From the NCBI GenBank assembly GCA_027486675.1, contig JAIXOQ010000027.1, positions 26,744 through 90,743 on the forward strand: 64,000 nucleotides of DNA, read 5' to 3'. The stretch is from Pseudomonadota bacterium. GTDB lineage: Bacteria > Bdellovibrionota > UBA1018 > CAIMNF01. Shown piece after piece: positions 52,540-62,239 of the stretch. Position 1 is the stretch's first letter; the number at the start of each line of letters is the position of its first letter. The translations under genes and the position numbers were made by a program. Under the pieces are notes generated by a model. The model saw nothing but the letters and a program-made list of their open reading frames with translations, was not told the DNA's origin and did no database searches.

Positions 52540-53343
52540 ATGTCGGACCTGCAAAGTAAAGTTCAGGATCTACTGAAAGAGCGATTCCAGGTGATTCAGC
52601 GGGTGCAGCCTGGATTTTCCATCCGCGCCTTTGCCCGCGAACTGGGGTTAGGCGTCGGAACGGTGAGCGATGTCTTAAATGGCAAACGTAAGGTTTCAAA
52701 AAAGTTAGCGATCCAAGTCAGCGAAAAGCTCAAACTTGAGCCCAGGGAGCAGGCCGAACTCCTAGCCTTGTGCGATTCGGAAAATCCGAGTTACCACGTG
52801 GGACGCATGGAGGAGGAGGTTCTTTCAGGTCAGGATCTTCTATTCCTCACGCAGTGGCATACTGTTGCGATTTGGAACTTGATGCGTCTGCCGTCCTTCC
52901 AAAGTGACCACGAATGGATAGCCGCTCGCCTGGGCCTTCCGGTGTCCTTGATTGATGAATCGATGCGTCAGTTTTGTGAACGTGGATTTGTGAGGCGGGA
53001 GTTTGATGGGGTTTATGTCAGGCTACGTGAGCGTCTTTTTTCAAGCGATGAAGTGCCATCGGATTCGATCCGAGCAGCTCACCTCGAGAATCTAAAGCTC
53101 GCTCGGGATGCGCTCGGAACTTTAGGTGTGGAAGAGCGGGACTTCACATTACTGACCCTCCCGATGCACCCAGGCCAGCTTTCCTTGGTCAAGGTGATGA
53201 TCCGCAAATTCATCGAAGAACTCCACCTGCGACTTAAAGCAACTGAGTTGCCTCCTACAGATGTTTATAGGGTATCACTTCAAGTTTTTCCTCTGACAGA
53301 ACCTGAACATCCTGGCAAAGAAAAGGGTAGGATGAACCAGTGA
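52540..53343 (+). CDS. TIGR02147/DUF4423-type HTH regulator
   Basis: FSIRAFARELGLGVGTVSDVLNGKRKVSKKLA helix-turn-helix; C-terminal FTLLTLPMHPGQLSLVKVMIRKFIEEL. Confidence 0.82.
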   Translation: MSDLQSKVQDLLKERFQVIQRVQPGFSIRAFARELGLGVGTVSDVLNGKRKVSKKLAIQVSEKLKLEPREQAELLALCDSENPSYHVGRMEEEVLSGQDLLFLTQWHTVAIWNLMRLPSFQSDHEWIAARLGLPVSLIDESMRQFCERGFVRREFDGVYVRLRERLFSSDEVPSDSIRAAHLENLKLARDALGTLGVEERDFTLLTLPMHPGQLSLVKVMIRKFIEELHLRLKATELPPTDVYRVSLQVFPLTEPEHPGKEKGRMNQ

Positions 53344-54194
53344 CAAAAGGGGTTGGGATGGGTGGTCTAGGTTTCTTCGCATTCTTCATGTTCAGTGGTG
53401 CTGCCTTTTCGCAGGACGTGACCTTAAACGGCGGTCAGGTGGTCGATGGTTGTATCGATGCCGAAGGGCCGGTGATGGTCGACTACTTTGAAGCAACGAA
53501 GTTCACAAAAGGGTATGAGCTCGCTGTCCGGGGCTCAACATCAAAACCAGTCACCTACGATGCGGTTGAGAAGACCGTCAATGAAGCCTTAGAAAACTCG
53601 AAAAAATACGTGCCTGAACTTGAGCCAATGACCCGGCAAGTGGCGGACTTGATGCTCAGTGATCTTAAAATTCTGCTTCCTTACACGCACGGAACGGAAC
53701 GCTGCGGAGCTCTTCAAGTCGCTGGTCGTGAATCCGTTGATTTAACTTGTGTGAACAACCAGTTGAAAACCTTTTCACTCATGCTTGAGGGTTCACTGGA
53801 AAATGAGTTTTCCGTTCAGCTTTTAGCCACGAAAGATGTCGAGAAGTATCGTTTCAGAAAACGGGAACTCCGCGCGACTGGATGCAAAGTAAAGAACCTA
53901 GCCGTAAATATTTTCGGCAACTTCGGCAGAGCCCCATTTCTGAACGTTGCAGTCGGACTGCTCGAGCGCATGAATGCAGAGCAGATTGCTTGGTTTGTCG
54001 TGCATGAAAGCTTCCTCTCGTCTTTGATCAGCGGCAGCGGCCCAAAGCCAAAGGTGAATACTTTTGAGCAACTCTCTGATCCTGCACGAAGGATGTGTGG
54101 CTTTGCGTTCTCGAAAGAGTCCGTTACCGCCCATAAAGACCGAGCCCAAGAGGTTCTTTGGGATCGCCATTTTGACCAGCGTAACCGAAAGTAG
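53340..54194 (+). CDS. Secreted protein of unknown function, coupled to the upstream regulator
   Basis: GTG start overlapping upstream stop; signal peptide. Confidence 0.6.
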   Translation: MTKGVGMGGLGFFAFFMFSGAAFSQDVTLNGGQVVDGCIDAEGPVMVDYFEATKFTKGYELAVRGSTSKPVTYDAVEKTVNEALENSKKYVPELEPMTRQVADLMLSDLKILLPYTHGTERCGALQVAGRESVDLTCVNNQLKTFSLMLEGSLENEFSVQLLATKDVEKYRFRKRELRATGCKVKNLAVNIFGNFGRAPFLNVAVGLLERMNAEQIAWFVVHESFLSSLISGSGPKPKVNTFEQLSDPARRMCGFAFSKESVTAHKDRAQEVLWDRHFDQRNRK

Positions 54195-54196
54195 CT

Positions 54197-54946
54197 TTAC
54201 TTCTTGACCACTGGGACCAAGCTCCCAAGCCATCGGTCCCAAAACGTTGTGTATAACCCGTAGTTGCAGTTAAACGCTTTGTGGTGGTGGCCGTGGAGTG
54301 TTGCTGTATTGATGAAACGCAGAATAGGCCGGGCCTGATGATCGGCGGGGTAGAGTTCAAAACCTAAATGCCCGTTCACATTGAGTATAAGGGTGAGGAA
54401 CTGATAAGCGAGGATAACACCCAAGTGAAATGGGATGAGACAAATCATCGTCGGCACCACAAGAGCTTCTAAAAAAGCCTCCAAGGGATGGAAAGAAAAC
54501 GATGTAAACGGGGTGGGGTTTAACGATTGGTGGTGCACCGCGTGTACCCTTTTAAATAACCATGGGTGGTGCATGGCTCTGTGAATAAAATAAAAGTAAG
54601 TTTCGTGAACCACCATCAATAGGAATAAAGAGGCAAACCAGTACGGCCAGCCTCGGTCAGAGACCTGAGAATAAAGCTTCACAAGGCCTGCTTGACTGGC
54701 GAAAAACACTCCCATAGCGATCAATACAAAACACCCAATACTCGAAAAGCTCCAAAGGATCTCTTTTTTGATTTGGCCTTTCATCACGGAGTCAAAGGAA
54801 GTGGAATGGGGTCGCATGCGGGAGGGTAGTAGCCGCCAGAACACGAGGTAAGCGCCGCCCGCAATCAAAAGGTATCGGAACGTATGGGCCAGGAGCTGGA
54901 AAACCAGAAAGTCTTTGAGATTGAGTTCCCCGAAAAACGTCTGCAT
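54197..54946 (-). CDS. Sterol desaturase/fatty acid hydroxylase superfamily
   Basis: HETYFYFIHRAMHHP, HAVHHQSLNPTPFTSFSFHP, HGHHHKAFNCNYG histidine boxes. Confidence 0.9.
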   Translation of the reverse strand: MQTFFGELNLKDFLVFQLLAHTFRYLLIAGGAYLVFWRLLPSRMRPHSTSFDSVMKGQIKKEILWSFSSIGCFVLIAMGVFFASQAGLVKLYSQVSDRGWPYWFASLFLLMVVHETYFYFIHRAMHHPWLFKRVHAVHHQSLNPTPFTSFSFHPLEAFLEALVVPTMICLIPFHLGVILAYQFLTLILNVNGHLGFELYPADHQARPILRFINTATLHGHHHKAFNCNYGLYTTFWDRWLGSLVPVVKK

Positions 54947-54949
54947 GCG

Positions 54950-56104
54950 TTACTGAGGCGCTTTGACTTCGCTCGGTTGATCCACGACTGATTTTAGGGA
55001 TTTCAGGCGCTCTTTGAGATCATCAGGCACATCTTCGCCGGCTGTACCCGTGAAACCGAGCACGACACTGGTGCTGTAGGCATCGTAGCAGGCTTTGCCT
55101 TGTGGAGTATTGCGAGCAATATCGATGCAGGAGAGGTAATACCATTCATGGAAACCAAAGAGTCCCAGGTCTTCCGCCGATTCATAGGTTTGCCCCAGTT
55201 CCCAAAGCGTTTTTGGATCCGCGGTTTTTCCGGCCGGTGTTCTGGAAAGTTGATCATGGAGCACTCGTGAGAGACCAAGCGCAAGCACATAGCGCCGAGG
55301 GTCTTTCAGGCCTGCGCTCTTCTGCGCCATTCTCTTCCAGAGTTTATCGATAGCTTTAGATTTTGGACTATTCGTATAAACCACTGCGAAGGCAGGGTCT
55401 TTGAGGTCAGACATCCAGTCCAAAAACTGCGCCTTTTCTTTTGCGTTTGTTTCAGGATTCTTGATTGCATCACCGAGTCGGGCGATCGCCGCTTCTTTAG
55501 ATTTTGACCAGCGAACATCCATGGCAAGGGCTAAACGGAGCGTCTTTTCCCAGGCTAAAGGACGCTTTTCAAGGAGCTTTGGATTCGTAAGAATTTGATC
55601 GATCTCTTTGGTCGCGGCATCTTTGTTGCGAATCGATAGGTAGTACGAAACTCGCTCTTCAGGCTTCAGCTCTTCAGTCCATTTGCCGGTGCCTGAAAGT
55701 GCGGCCGTGAATTTTGCATCACTGCGGGAATGGCACATGACACAGCTCTGTCCGAGGTGACTGACCAAACTTCGGGCGTATTCGTTGTGGCCTTGCTCAA
55801 AGGAAGATTTGGCAATTTGCACTTCTTGGCGGAAACGCTGCGAAATCCATGAAAGGCTGGGGTCGGTATTGCCAGAGGCTTTAAAGAGGGGCTCGACTGC
55901 GTGCGTGATCTCGCTCAATTGCTTCAGGGCGATTGGCACGGCTTTCTTGGATTCGCTGGATGCAAACCTTTCAGGACTTACAGCCCGAGATAAAAGATCC
56001 TGCAGCACTACCGACATCTGCTGCATGCGTTTCTGCAGGTCTGTTTTTTCTGGTTCAGCATCGGCCACACCAATCACTAAGCAAAACAAGGAAGCGAGCA
56101 TCAT
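54950..56104 (-). CDS. Secreted protein with single CxxCH heme-binding motif
   Basis: Signal peptide and CVMCHSR motif. Confidence 0.6.
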   Translation of the reverse strand: MMLASLFCLVIGVADAEPEKTDLQKRMQQMSVVLQDLLSRAVSPERFASSESKKAVPIALKQLSEITHAVEPLFKASGNTDPSLSWISQRFRQEVQIAKSSFEQGHNEYARSLVSHLGQSCVMCHSRSDAKFTAALSGTGKWTEELKPEERVSYYLSIRNKDAATKEIDQILTNPKLLEKRPLAWEKTLRLALAMDVRWSKSKEAAIARLGDAIKNPETNAKEKAQFLDWMSDLKDPAFAVVYTNSPKSKAIDKLWKRMAQKSAGLKDPRRYVLALGLSRVLHDQLSRTPAGKTADPKTLWELGQTYESAEDLGLFGFHEWYYLSCIDIARNTPQGKACYDAYSTSVVLGFTGTAGEDVPDDLKERLKSLKSVVDQPSEVKAPQ

Positions 56105-56136
56105 GGGAATAGTATTCTCCTAAATCGTCTCAACGG

Positions 56137-57420
56137 CTAGGGGTGAAGCATTGCGGTCCAATATGGGGCGAGGTCGATGCTCACATCTAAGGTTCGAAGC
56201 AACTGGTAGATTCCGCCGAGTTTACGGTGCAGAAACAGGATGGTCTTCGGAGGAGGGGAGTGTTCTAAGGAGCTAATAAAGGCTGATACAGTGCGGCGGA
56301 TCCGATCATTGTAGTCCCCGTCGCTGTAGATGAAGGGCTGTTTCATCACGAACGGTTCTATAGACTCTTTGAGCATTTGTATAAAGATCCGGCGCGCTTT
56401 CTCGCCTTCCTTCGCAGAGAGTATTCCGAGCTCAACGCTGAGCGCCATGAGTTCGGCTTCGTCACCCACGGGTATTCTGGACAAAAGTTTCCGGTATCGA
56501 TCGATGAATTCACGTGGATAACGCAGCGTGGCGCCGAAGTCATAGAGGACCCAAGCTTGTTCCGCGGGCCGGATCTTAAAGTTTGCGAAATTCGCATCCG
56601 TTTGTACGAGCCCCCAGTGAAAGAACTCAAGGACGTAGAGGTCTAAGATCGCTTTCGCAAGTATTGTGCGGTCGTTTTCGGATGGATTTGTCGCCAACCA
56701 CTCAGAAACGCTCAAGCCTTCCTCAAGCGTCATGGTGAGCACCCGCCTAGTACAGAGTCCCTCGATGGGGGTAGGAATCTTAAATCTTGGATCTGCATCC
56801 AAATTCTTTGTGTACTCCGTCATCAATGCGCGTTCCATGGTGTAATCCACTTCTTGCACGAGGACTCGCTCAAGCTCATTAAAAAAATCACCGAGCGCGA
56901 TCTGTTTTCGCGACAGGAAAATTGCCCCCTCAGCGATACGTCTAAAAATCTTGAGATCGCTTGGGATGGATTCTGCAACGCCGGGGTACTGAATTTTTAC
57001 GGCGAGTTTTTTCCCATCGAGCTCAGCCAAATAGACCTGGCCAATGGATGCCGAAGCAATGGGAGTGGTTTGAAATGAAGAAAAACGATTCAATGCATTT
57101 GGACCGAGATCTTCATTCAGAACCCGCTCCATTTCAGAGAAGTCAACGGTCGGTGCTTTGTCCTGGAGTTGGCTTAAGATTTCGGTGACTTCTTTGGGAA
57201 GAAAGTCGCGCGTCTCGATCGACAAAAGTTGGCCCGCCTTCATCGCAGCCCCCTTTAATCTGCCTAACCGATCGACCATTGCTCGCGCCTGATCCATACG
57301 GTGCTCAAGCGCCGATTCGGCCCCTGAAGTTTTAATCTTCTTTTCTATCTCTTTGGCAGCGAGTTGGCCTGCGAGAGAGAGGAGCTCTTTTGATCTTGAA
57401 AACAGCCCTTTTGGGATCAA
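56137..57420 (-). CDS. ABC1/AarF (UbiB)-family atypical kinase
   Basis: RLGRLKGAAMKAGQLLSIE, FQTTPIASASIGQVYLAELDGKKLAVKIQYPGV, VQTDANFANFKI. Confidence 0.87.
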   Translation of the reverse strand: MIPKGLFSRSKELLSLAGQLAAKEIEKKIKTSGAESALEHRMDQARAMVDRLGRLKGAAMKAGQLLSIETRDFLPKEVTEILSQLQDKAPTVDFSEMERVLNEDLGPNALNRFSSFQTTPIASASIGQVYLAELDGKKLAVKIQYPGVAESIPSDLKIFRRIAEGAIFLSRKQIALGDFFNELERVLVQEVDYTMERALMTEYTKNLDADPRFKIPTPIEGLCTRRVLTMTLEEGLSVSEWLATNPSENDRTILAKAILDLYVLEFFHWGLVQTDANFANFKIRPAEQAWVLYDFGATLRYPREFIDRYRKLLSRIPVGDEAELMALSVELGILSAKEGEKARRIFIQMLKESIEPFVMKQPFIYSDGDYNDRIRRTVSAFISSLEHSPPPKTILFLHRKLGGIYQLLRTLDVSIDLAPYWTAMLHP

Positions 57421-57432
57421 GTCAAAACCCTC

Positions 57433-59334
57433 CTAGAGATCAATGTGCGCACCGAGTTCGACCACTTGTTCAGGCGGGATTTTAAAGTAGTCGGTCGCAT
57501 TGCGTGCAGTCTTAGACAGGAAACTAAAAATGGCATGACGTGCTCCCGTGAAGTTTCCTGGATTGGCATCGACAAAGGTTTCATGTCCTAAAACGAAAAC
57601 GACCTCGCGTGGGTGAATTGAAATTTCTAAACTCTCAAGCGCCGCTTCTAGAATTTTTGGGACGTTTGGAGACTCCATATATCCGTAGTGCACAATCACT
57701 CTGAAAAAGTCATGGCCCATGGACGCGGTTTCAAAACGCACGATTCCATTGGCATTTGCGCTCACATAAGGAACGTTTTCTAGATTTACCGTAAGCAAAA
57801 TCACCGATTTGTGCACCACGCGGAAGCGCTGCACCATCCTTGCAAGCACGGGCGGTACCCCTTTGGCATTTGACGTCATAAATACACCAACGCCTGGGAT
57901 ACGCGAAATGATCTGTTTATCCAGATGTTCCAAAAAGTCTTCGAGCGGCGGCGAGTGGGTGAGAAAGTGCCGCGCGAGCAGACTTCGGCCTTGGCGCCAG
58001 ATCATCATGACTAAAAAGAAGAACATGCCAATGAAGACCGGTACCCAGCCACCGTTGAAGATTTTTAAGCAGTTGGCCAAAAAGAATGGGACGTCAAAGG
58101 CCAGAAAGACTGCAAGCAAAGCAATGGCAAGAGGTCGATTCCAGTTCCAGCGATGTATCCCGACTAAGAAAAATACAACGGAAGTGATCAGCATGGTCCC
58201 AGTCACCGCCAGGCCGTAGGCTGCGGCAAGTGCGGTCGACTTTTGAAAAATGAGCACGAGTGTGACACAAAGGATCGCCATGATCGCGTTAATGGAGGGG
58301 ACGTAGATACGGCCCTCCTGTTCATCTGAAGTGTGATGCACCGTTGCACGCGGCATGAAGCCCAGCTGTATTGCTTGGTGGGAGAGTGAAAACGCGCCTG
58401 AGATCAGTGCTTGAGAGGCGATCGTTGTCGCAAGTGTTGCAAGGATCAGCATCGGCAAAGCGAGCATTTGTGGGACTAAGTTGTAAAAGGTGTTTTCCGT
58501 GAGAGTTGGGTTCTCAAGAAGGAAGCTCGCCTGGCCCATGTAGTTTAAGAGCAAGCACGGGAATACGAGTGCTAGCCAAGCGATGCGGATGGGGGAGCGT
58601 CCAAAATGTCCCATGTCGGCATAAAGAGCCTCGCCGCCGGTAACAGCAAGGACGACAGAACCTAGGAGTTTGAAGCCCTCGAACTTATGTTCGATAAAAA
58701 AATTGATCGCATAGTGCGGAGAGATTGCCCCCAAGATGGCAGGATGTTTCACCACCTCGATCAGGCCTAGGACCCCGAGCGCGACAAACCACACGAGCAT
58801 GACCGGGCCAAAAAGGGTTCCGAGCGCTTGCGTGCCGCGACGCTGAACCAGAAACAGCAGAATCAAAATGACGATGGTGGAAGGAAGAATAAAAGTTTCC
58901 AACTGAGGGGAGAGCACTTTGAGGCCCTCCATTGCAGAAAGGACAGAGATGGCAGGTGTGATGATGCCGTCACCAAAAAGTAGGGAAGCGCCAGCGATGA
59001 CTAGGATGGACGCAAAGGCAAGTTTGCCCGGCCCTTTCATTTTTTGAGAATCCGGAAGCAGCGCCAGCAGGGCCATGATGCCTCCCTCGCCCCGGTTGTC
59101 GGCTCGCATCAGGAAAGTTACGTATTTCACGCTCACCATCATCGTGAGGGCCCAGAAAATCAGGGAGATGATCCCGTAGAGTGAATCATGAAGTGAGGTT
59201 GAACCTCCCATACCATGGAGCGCATGAATGCACTCCTGCATGGTATAGAGTGGGCTAGTTCCGATATCGCCGAATACAACGCCGAGCGCCCCGAGGATGA
59301 GTGGGAACGAGCGGCCTTTATGAGATGAAGACAC
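57433..59334 (-). CDS. kup: Kup-type potassium uptake protein
   Basis: LGALGVVFGDIGTSPLYTMQECI, VSVKYVTFLMRADNRGEGGIMALLAL; GTG start. Confidence 0.95.
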   Translation of the reverse strand: MSSSHKGRSFPLILGALGVVFGDIGTSPLYTMQECIHALHGMGGSTSLHDSLYGIISLIFWALTMMVSVKYVTFLMRADNRGEGGIMALLALLPDSQKMKGPGKLAFASILVIAGASLLFGDGIITPAISVLSAMEGLKVLSPQLETFILPSTIVILILLFLVQRRGTQALGTLFGPVMLVWFVALGVLGLIEVVKHPAILGAISPHYAINFFIEHKFEGFKLLGSVVLAVTGGEALYADMGHFGRSPIRIAWLALVFPCLLLNYMGQASFLLENPTLTENTFYNLVPQMLALPMLILATLATTIASQALISGAFSLSHQAIQLGFMPRATVHHTSDEQEGRIYVPSINAIMAILCVTLVLIFQKSTALAAAYGLAVTGTMLITSVVFFLVGIHRWNWNRPLAIALLAVFLAFDVPFFLANCLKIFNGGWVPVFIGMFFFLVMMIWRQGRSLLARHFLTHSPPLEDFLEHLDKQIISRIPGVGVFMTSNAKGVPPVLARMVQRFRVVHKSVILLTVNLENVPYVSANANGIVRFETASMGHDFFRVIVHYGYMESPNVPKILEAALESLEISIHPREVVFVLGHETFVDANPGNFTGARHAIFSFLSKTARNATDYFKIPPEQVVELGAHIDL

Positions 59335-59408
59335 GATGGATTTCAGGCTAGACCGATGCCCCTAAAAACTCCACCAAAGAGGTCCAGAAAATTCGTAGAA
59401 TGAAGCCC

Positions 59409-59837
59409 ATGAACGATCCCATTCAAAAAAGCCCCGAAGCAGTCGTCTTTTTTGATGGGGTCTGCGGCCTTTGCAACTTCTGGGTGGATCAGCTCATGAA
59501 GCTCGATCGGAGGGGTGTATTGCGCTTTGCGCCCCTTCAGAGTCCCTATGCTCGGGCTGCGATTGATGCTAGGTACTTAGAGCCCCCGTACTCAACTGTC
59601 GTGATTAAAATGTCGGACGGTCAGATCTTTGAGCGCTCGGAAGGGGTCCTACGCTGCGCCCAGATGGTAGGGGGACCGTTGGGTTCAATGTTCCGTGTTT
59701 TCGCCCTGCTTCCGCCCCGCATCAGAGATGAGATTTACGATAGGATTGCTAAGAATCGTTATGTTTGGTTTGGAAAGAGGGATACGTGCCGACTGCCGAC
59801 TCCGGAAGAAAAAGAAAGAATCCTTTACGAGGAATGA
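59409..59837 (+). CDS. DCC-family (DUF393) thiol-disulfide oxidoreductase-like protein
   Basis: VVFFDGVCGLCNFWVDQLMKLDRRGVLRFAPLQS. Confidence 0.88.
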   Translation: MNDPIQKSPEAVVFFDGVCGLCNFWVDQLMKLDRRGVLRFAPLQSPYARAAIDARYLEPPYSTVVIKMSDGQIFERSEGVLRCAQMVGGPLGSMFRVFALLPPRIRDEIYDRIAKNRYVWFGKRDTCRLPTPEEKERILYEE

Positions 59838-60682
59838 GTCACCCCCGGGCACGCTCTGAGATCGAGTTGATCTACGAGCAATACCACAAGCCTCAGTTTT
59901 TAGGGTTAGATCCACTATTGATTTCCCATGAAGACAAAACAAGATCCGATCGTGTGCGCGTCGCGTTGCTGAGCGCTATCCTTGCCTATGGCGGAGTCAG
60001 GCAGATTCAATCCTCCTTGCGTGCTTGGTTGCAATTGTTATCCGAGTGGAATCATGGGGACCTCGATCAACTCGCCGAAGTCGCTTTTGAAAGTCAAGGC
60101 CGTGATGAAACGCTTAGGATATTTGATGCCTTCCGGCATCGATTTAATACTGGCAGTGATGTCCTGCAATTATTGGCGCTCACCGAGTGGAGCGTGCGTC
60201 AGTATGGGTCACTCAAAAATCATTTCGAAGCAGGACTCAGTTGTGGGACGCGCGATCTGACTGCGGCACTTACTTTTGTGATGGAAGATCTTGAGCGGGA
60301 GGCTCAGAAGTGGCAGGGCACTCAGGGTAAGTACTTCTCCCACATGCTGACGAGTCCGAAGCGGGGCGGCGTCTGTAAACGGTGGGTTATGTTTTTGAAA
60401 TGGATGATTCGGTCAGATGATATTGACCTTGGATACTGGAAAGATTCAACGCTGCGACCGCATCATCTTGTGATTCCACTCGACGTCCATCTTTCGCGTC
60501 TCGTTCGGCATTTTGGTTTGGTGAATGGTGCTGCTCAAACTTGGAAGAATGCAGTTCTTGCGACGGAAGGTCTAAAAAAAATCGATGCGCAGGATCCCAC
60601 CCGATTTGATTTTTCTTTATGCCGTTACGGCATGCTTGAGTTCGGAAAAAAGGAGGCGCGTGATGCCGGCCTGGTGGTCTGA
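59834..60682 (+). CDS. TIGR02757/DUF2400 family protein
   Basis: LLSAILAYGGVRQIQSSL; KRWVMFLKWMIRSDDIDLGYWKD; PLDVHLSRLVRHFGL. Confidence 0.82.
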   Translation: MSHPRARSEIELIYEQYHKPQFLGLDPLLISHEDKTRSDRVRVALLSAILAYGGVRQIQSSLRAWLQLLSEWNHGDLDQLAEVAFESQGRDETLRIFDAFRHRFNTGSDVLQLLALTEWSVRQYGSLKNHFEAGLSCGTRDLTAALTFVMEDLEREAQKWQGTQGKYFSHMLTSPKRGGVCKRWVMFLKWMIRSDDIDLGYWKDSTLRPHHLVIPLDVHLSRLVRHFGLVNGAAQTWKNAVLATEGLKKIDAQDPTRFDFSLCRYGMLEFGKKEARDAGLVV

Positions 60683-61265
60683 AGCGGGAGGAGTGCCTTA
60701 TCACCTGAGAGCTTTAAAGAACCGTAACGAAGGCTGGATCCCTCATCGTTTAGAGCTGGAAAAGCGACTGCGGGGAACTTTTGCGCAGTACCACCCGGAG
60801 CAGATTTTATGGATCGGACTTTCCGGTGCCCATGAACTTTCCACAGAGATGTTGCGGAGTTTCAGAGTTCCTCAGTTTGCGATCGAGCCTGACCCTTTGG
60901 CGCGTGCGATTCTTCGCTGGAAGAAACTTGAGATTGAACTAGATGCTCGGCCGCTTACTGAATCAGAGTCTCTGAGGATGCGCATCCCTGAAGCATTGCA
61001 TGGAAAGCGCACGTGGATTTCATTCGCGAATCTCTTGGGACAGGTGCCAGGGGTTCCTTGGAATTGGTCTCTTTTATTTGAAGGTTTGTCCGGCGTTGCC
61101 ACTTCTTGGCATGATCGCTTTTCTTCGAGTGAACCTGGCGTTCTAGTCGATCACGAATGCGTATCCCCGTTTCCAGGGCAGGACGATTACGCAGCTTGGT
61201 CGTGGAGTTTGACGCCTAAAAATCAGCACGAAATCGAATGGGGCAGGATAACGCTAGGAGGATGA
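60663..61265 (+). CDS. Hypothetical protein
   Basis: ORF overlapping DUF2400 end; start ATG within upstream stop region. Confidence 0.5.
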   Translation: MPAWWSEAGGVPYHLRALKNRNEGWIPHRLELEKRLRGTFAQYHPEQILWIGLSGAHELSTEMLRSFRVPQFAIEPDPLARAILRWKKLEIELDARPLTESESLRMRIPEALHGKRTWISFANLLGQVPGVPWNWSLLFEGLSGVATSWHDRFSSSEPGVLVDHECVSPFPGQDDYAAWSWSLTPKNQHEIEWGRITLGG

Positions 61266-62144
61266 CCCGTTGTGAGTTGCGATGTCGTTGCAGGACATCA
61301 GGGAAAGACGGATCGGCTCTGCTTTTTTTTCGCGGGGATCTAAGTAAGTAAAGACCGTGTAGATAGACCCGTCCCAGGAATCAAACTTCAAGGAAGAGAC
61401 TAGCGCATAGCGGTTGATCTTAAGCTTTTGCAGGACGACGGTTGGGGCAGCTTCAGAAAAAGGGATAAACAGCGAATGCAGCTCAATAAAACCAATGTCT
61501 GCTTCGTGATCTACCAATCCTAATACGACTCCCTCGTGGCCCTTATGCGTGAGTTTGTCGCTGACTTTAAGAGTAAATCGTCTTGTGTTTTTTAGAGGAT
61601 CCTCAAAATATTGCCGAATCGGCTGATCTAGGGACCCAATATTTATGCTTTTGCGATGTCCTTTTTGATCGATCAATTCAAGATACCTTTCGGATCCGCT
61701 GTCGGTGATCACCAAGACATAACTATTTCTTTTGCGCGAATAGAAATTGGCGTCTTCAAAAACTTCTTCTTGTTTTTGGGTGGAGCCTCCTAAACGAATG
61801 AGCTTTCTGCTGCATAAAAAGGGATATCGGCTTGAGAGGTTACTCCAGTAGGTTTTGATCCTGGCGGATTCTGCGTCGTCCGACATCACGCCGACCGTCG
61901 TGCGCATCGCTCCGGCGGTTTGCGATAAATCTTGGAGCAGTTCTCCTGATTTTGAGTAGACCAGGAGAGAGCCAGGATCTTTTGTACTCTTCACACTCAG
62001 ATAGAGACTGCTGAAATCGGCGAATGTGTAGAGATGAATGTAGACTGGGCTTGGCGTTGCCGCTGCTTTTGCCGACAGGGAGTGTACTCCGGCCGCTACA
62101 ACGAATGTAGTGAATAGCGCCGTTAAGTACATTCTCAAAGTCAT
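61254..62144 (-). CDS. Secreted protein of unknown function
   Basis: ORF with signal peptide; convergent overlap with previous gene. Confidence 0.55.
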   Translation of the reverse strand: MTLRMYLTALFTTFVVAAGVHSLSAKAAATPSPVYIHLYTFADFSSLYLSVKSTKDPGSLLVYSKSGELLQDLSQTAGAMRTTVGVMSDDAESARIKTYWSNLSSRYPFLCSRKLIRLGGSTQKQEEVFEDANFYSRKRNSYVLVITDSGSERYLELIDQKGHRKSINIGSLDQPIRQYFEDPLKNTRRFTLKVSDKLTHKGHEGVVLGLVDHEADIGFIELHSLFIPFSEAAPTVVLQKLKINRYALVSSLKFDSWDGSIYTVFTYLDPREKKAEPIRLSLMSCNDIATHNGSSS

Positions 62145-62239
62145 GCAGTTGTCTTTCCCATAGAAGTCTGACGACTGTCAACGCGAGGCATCTGTTGATT
62201 GAAGTGGATATATCCAGGTAGGCTTAGACCTTCTTTCAA

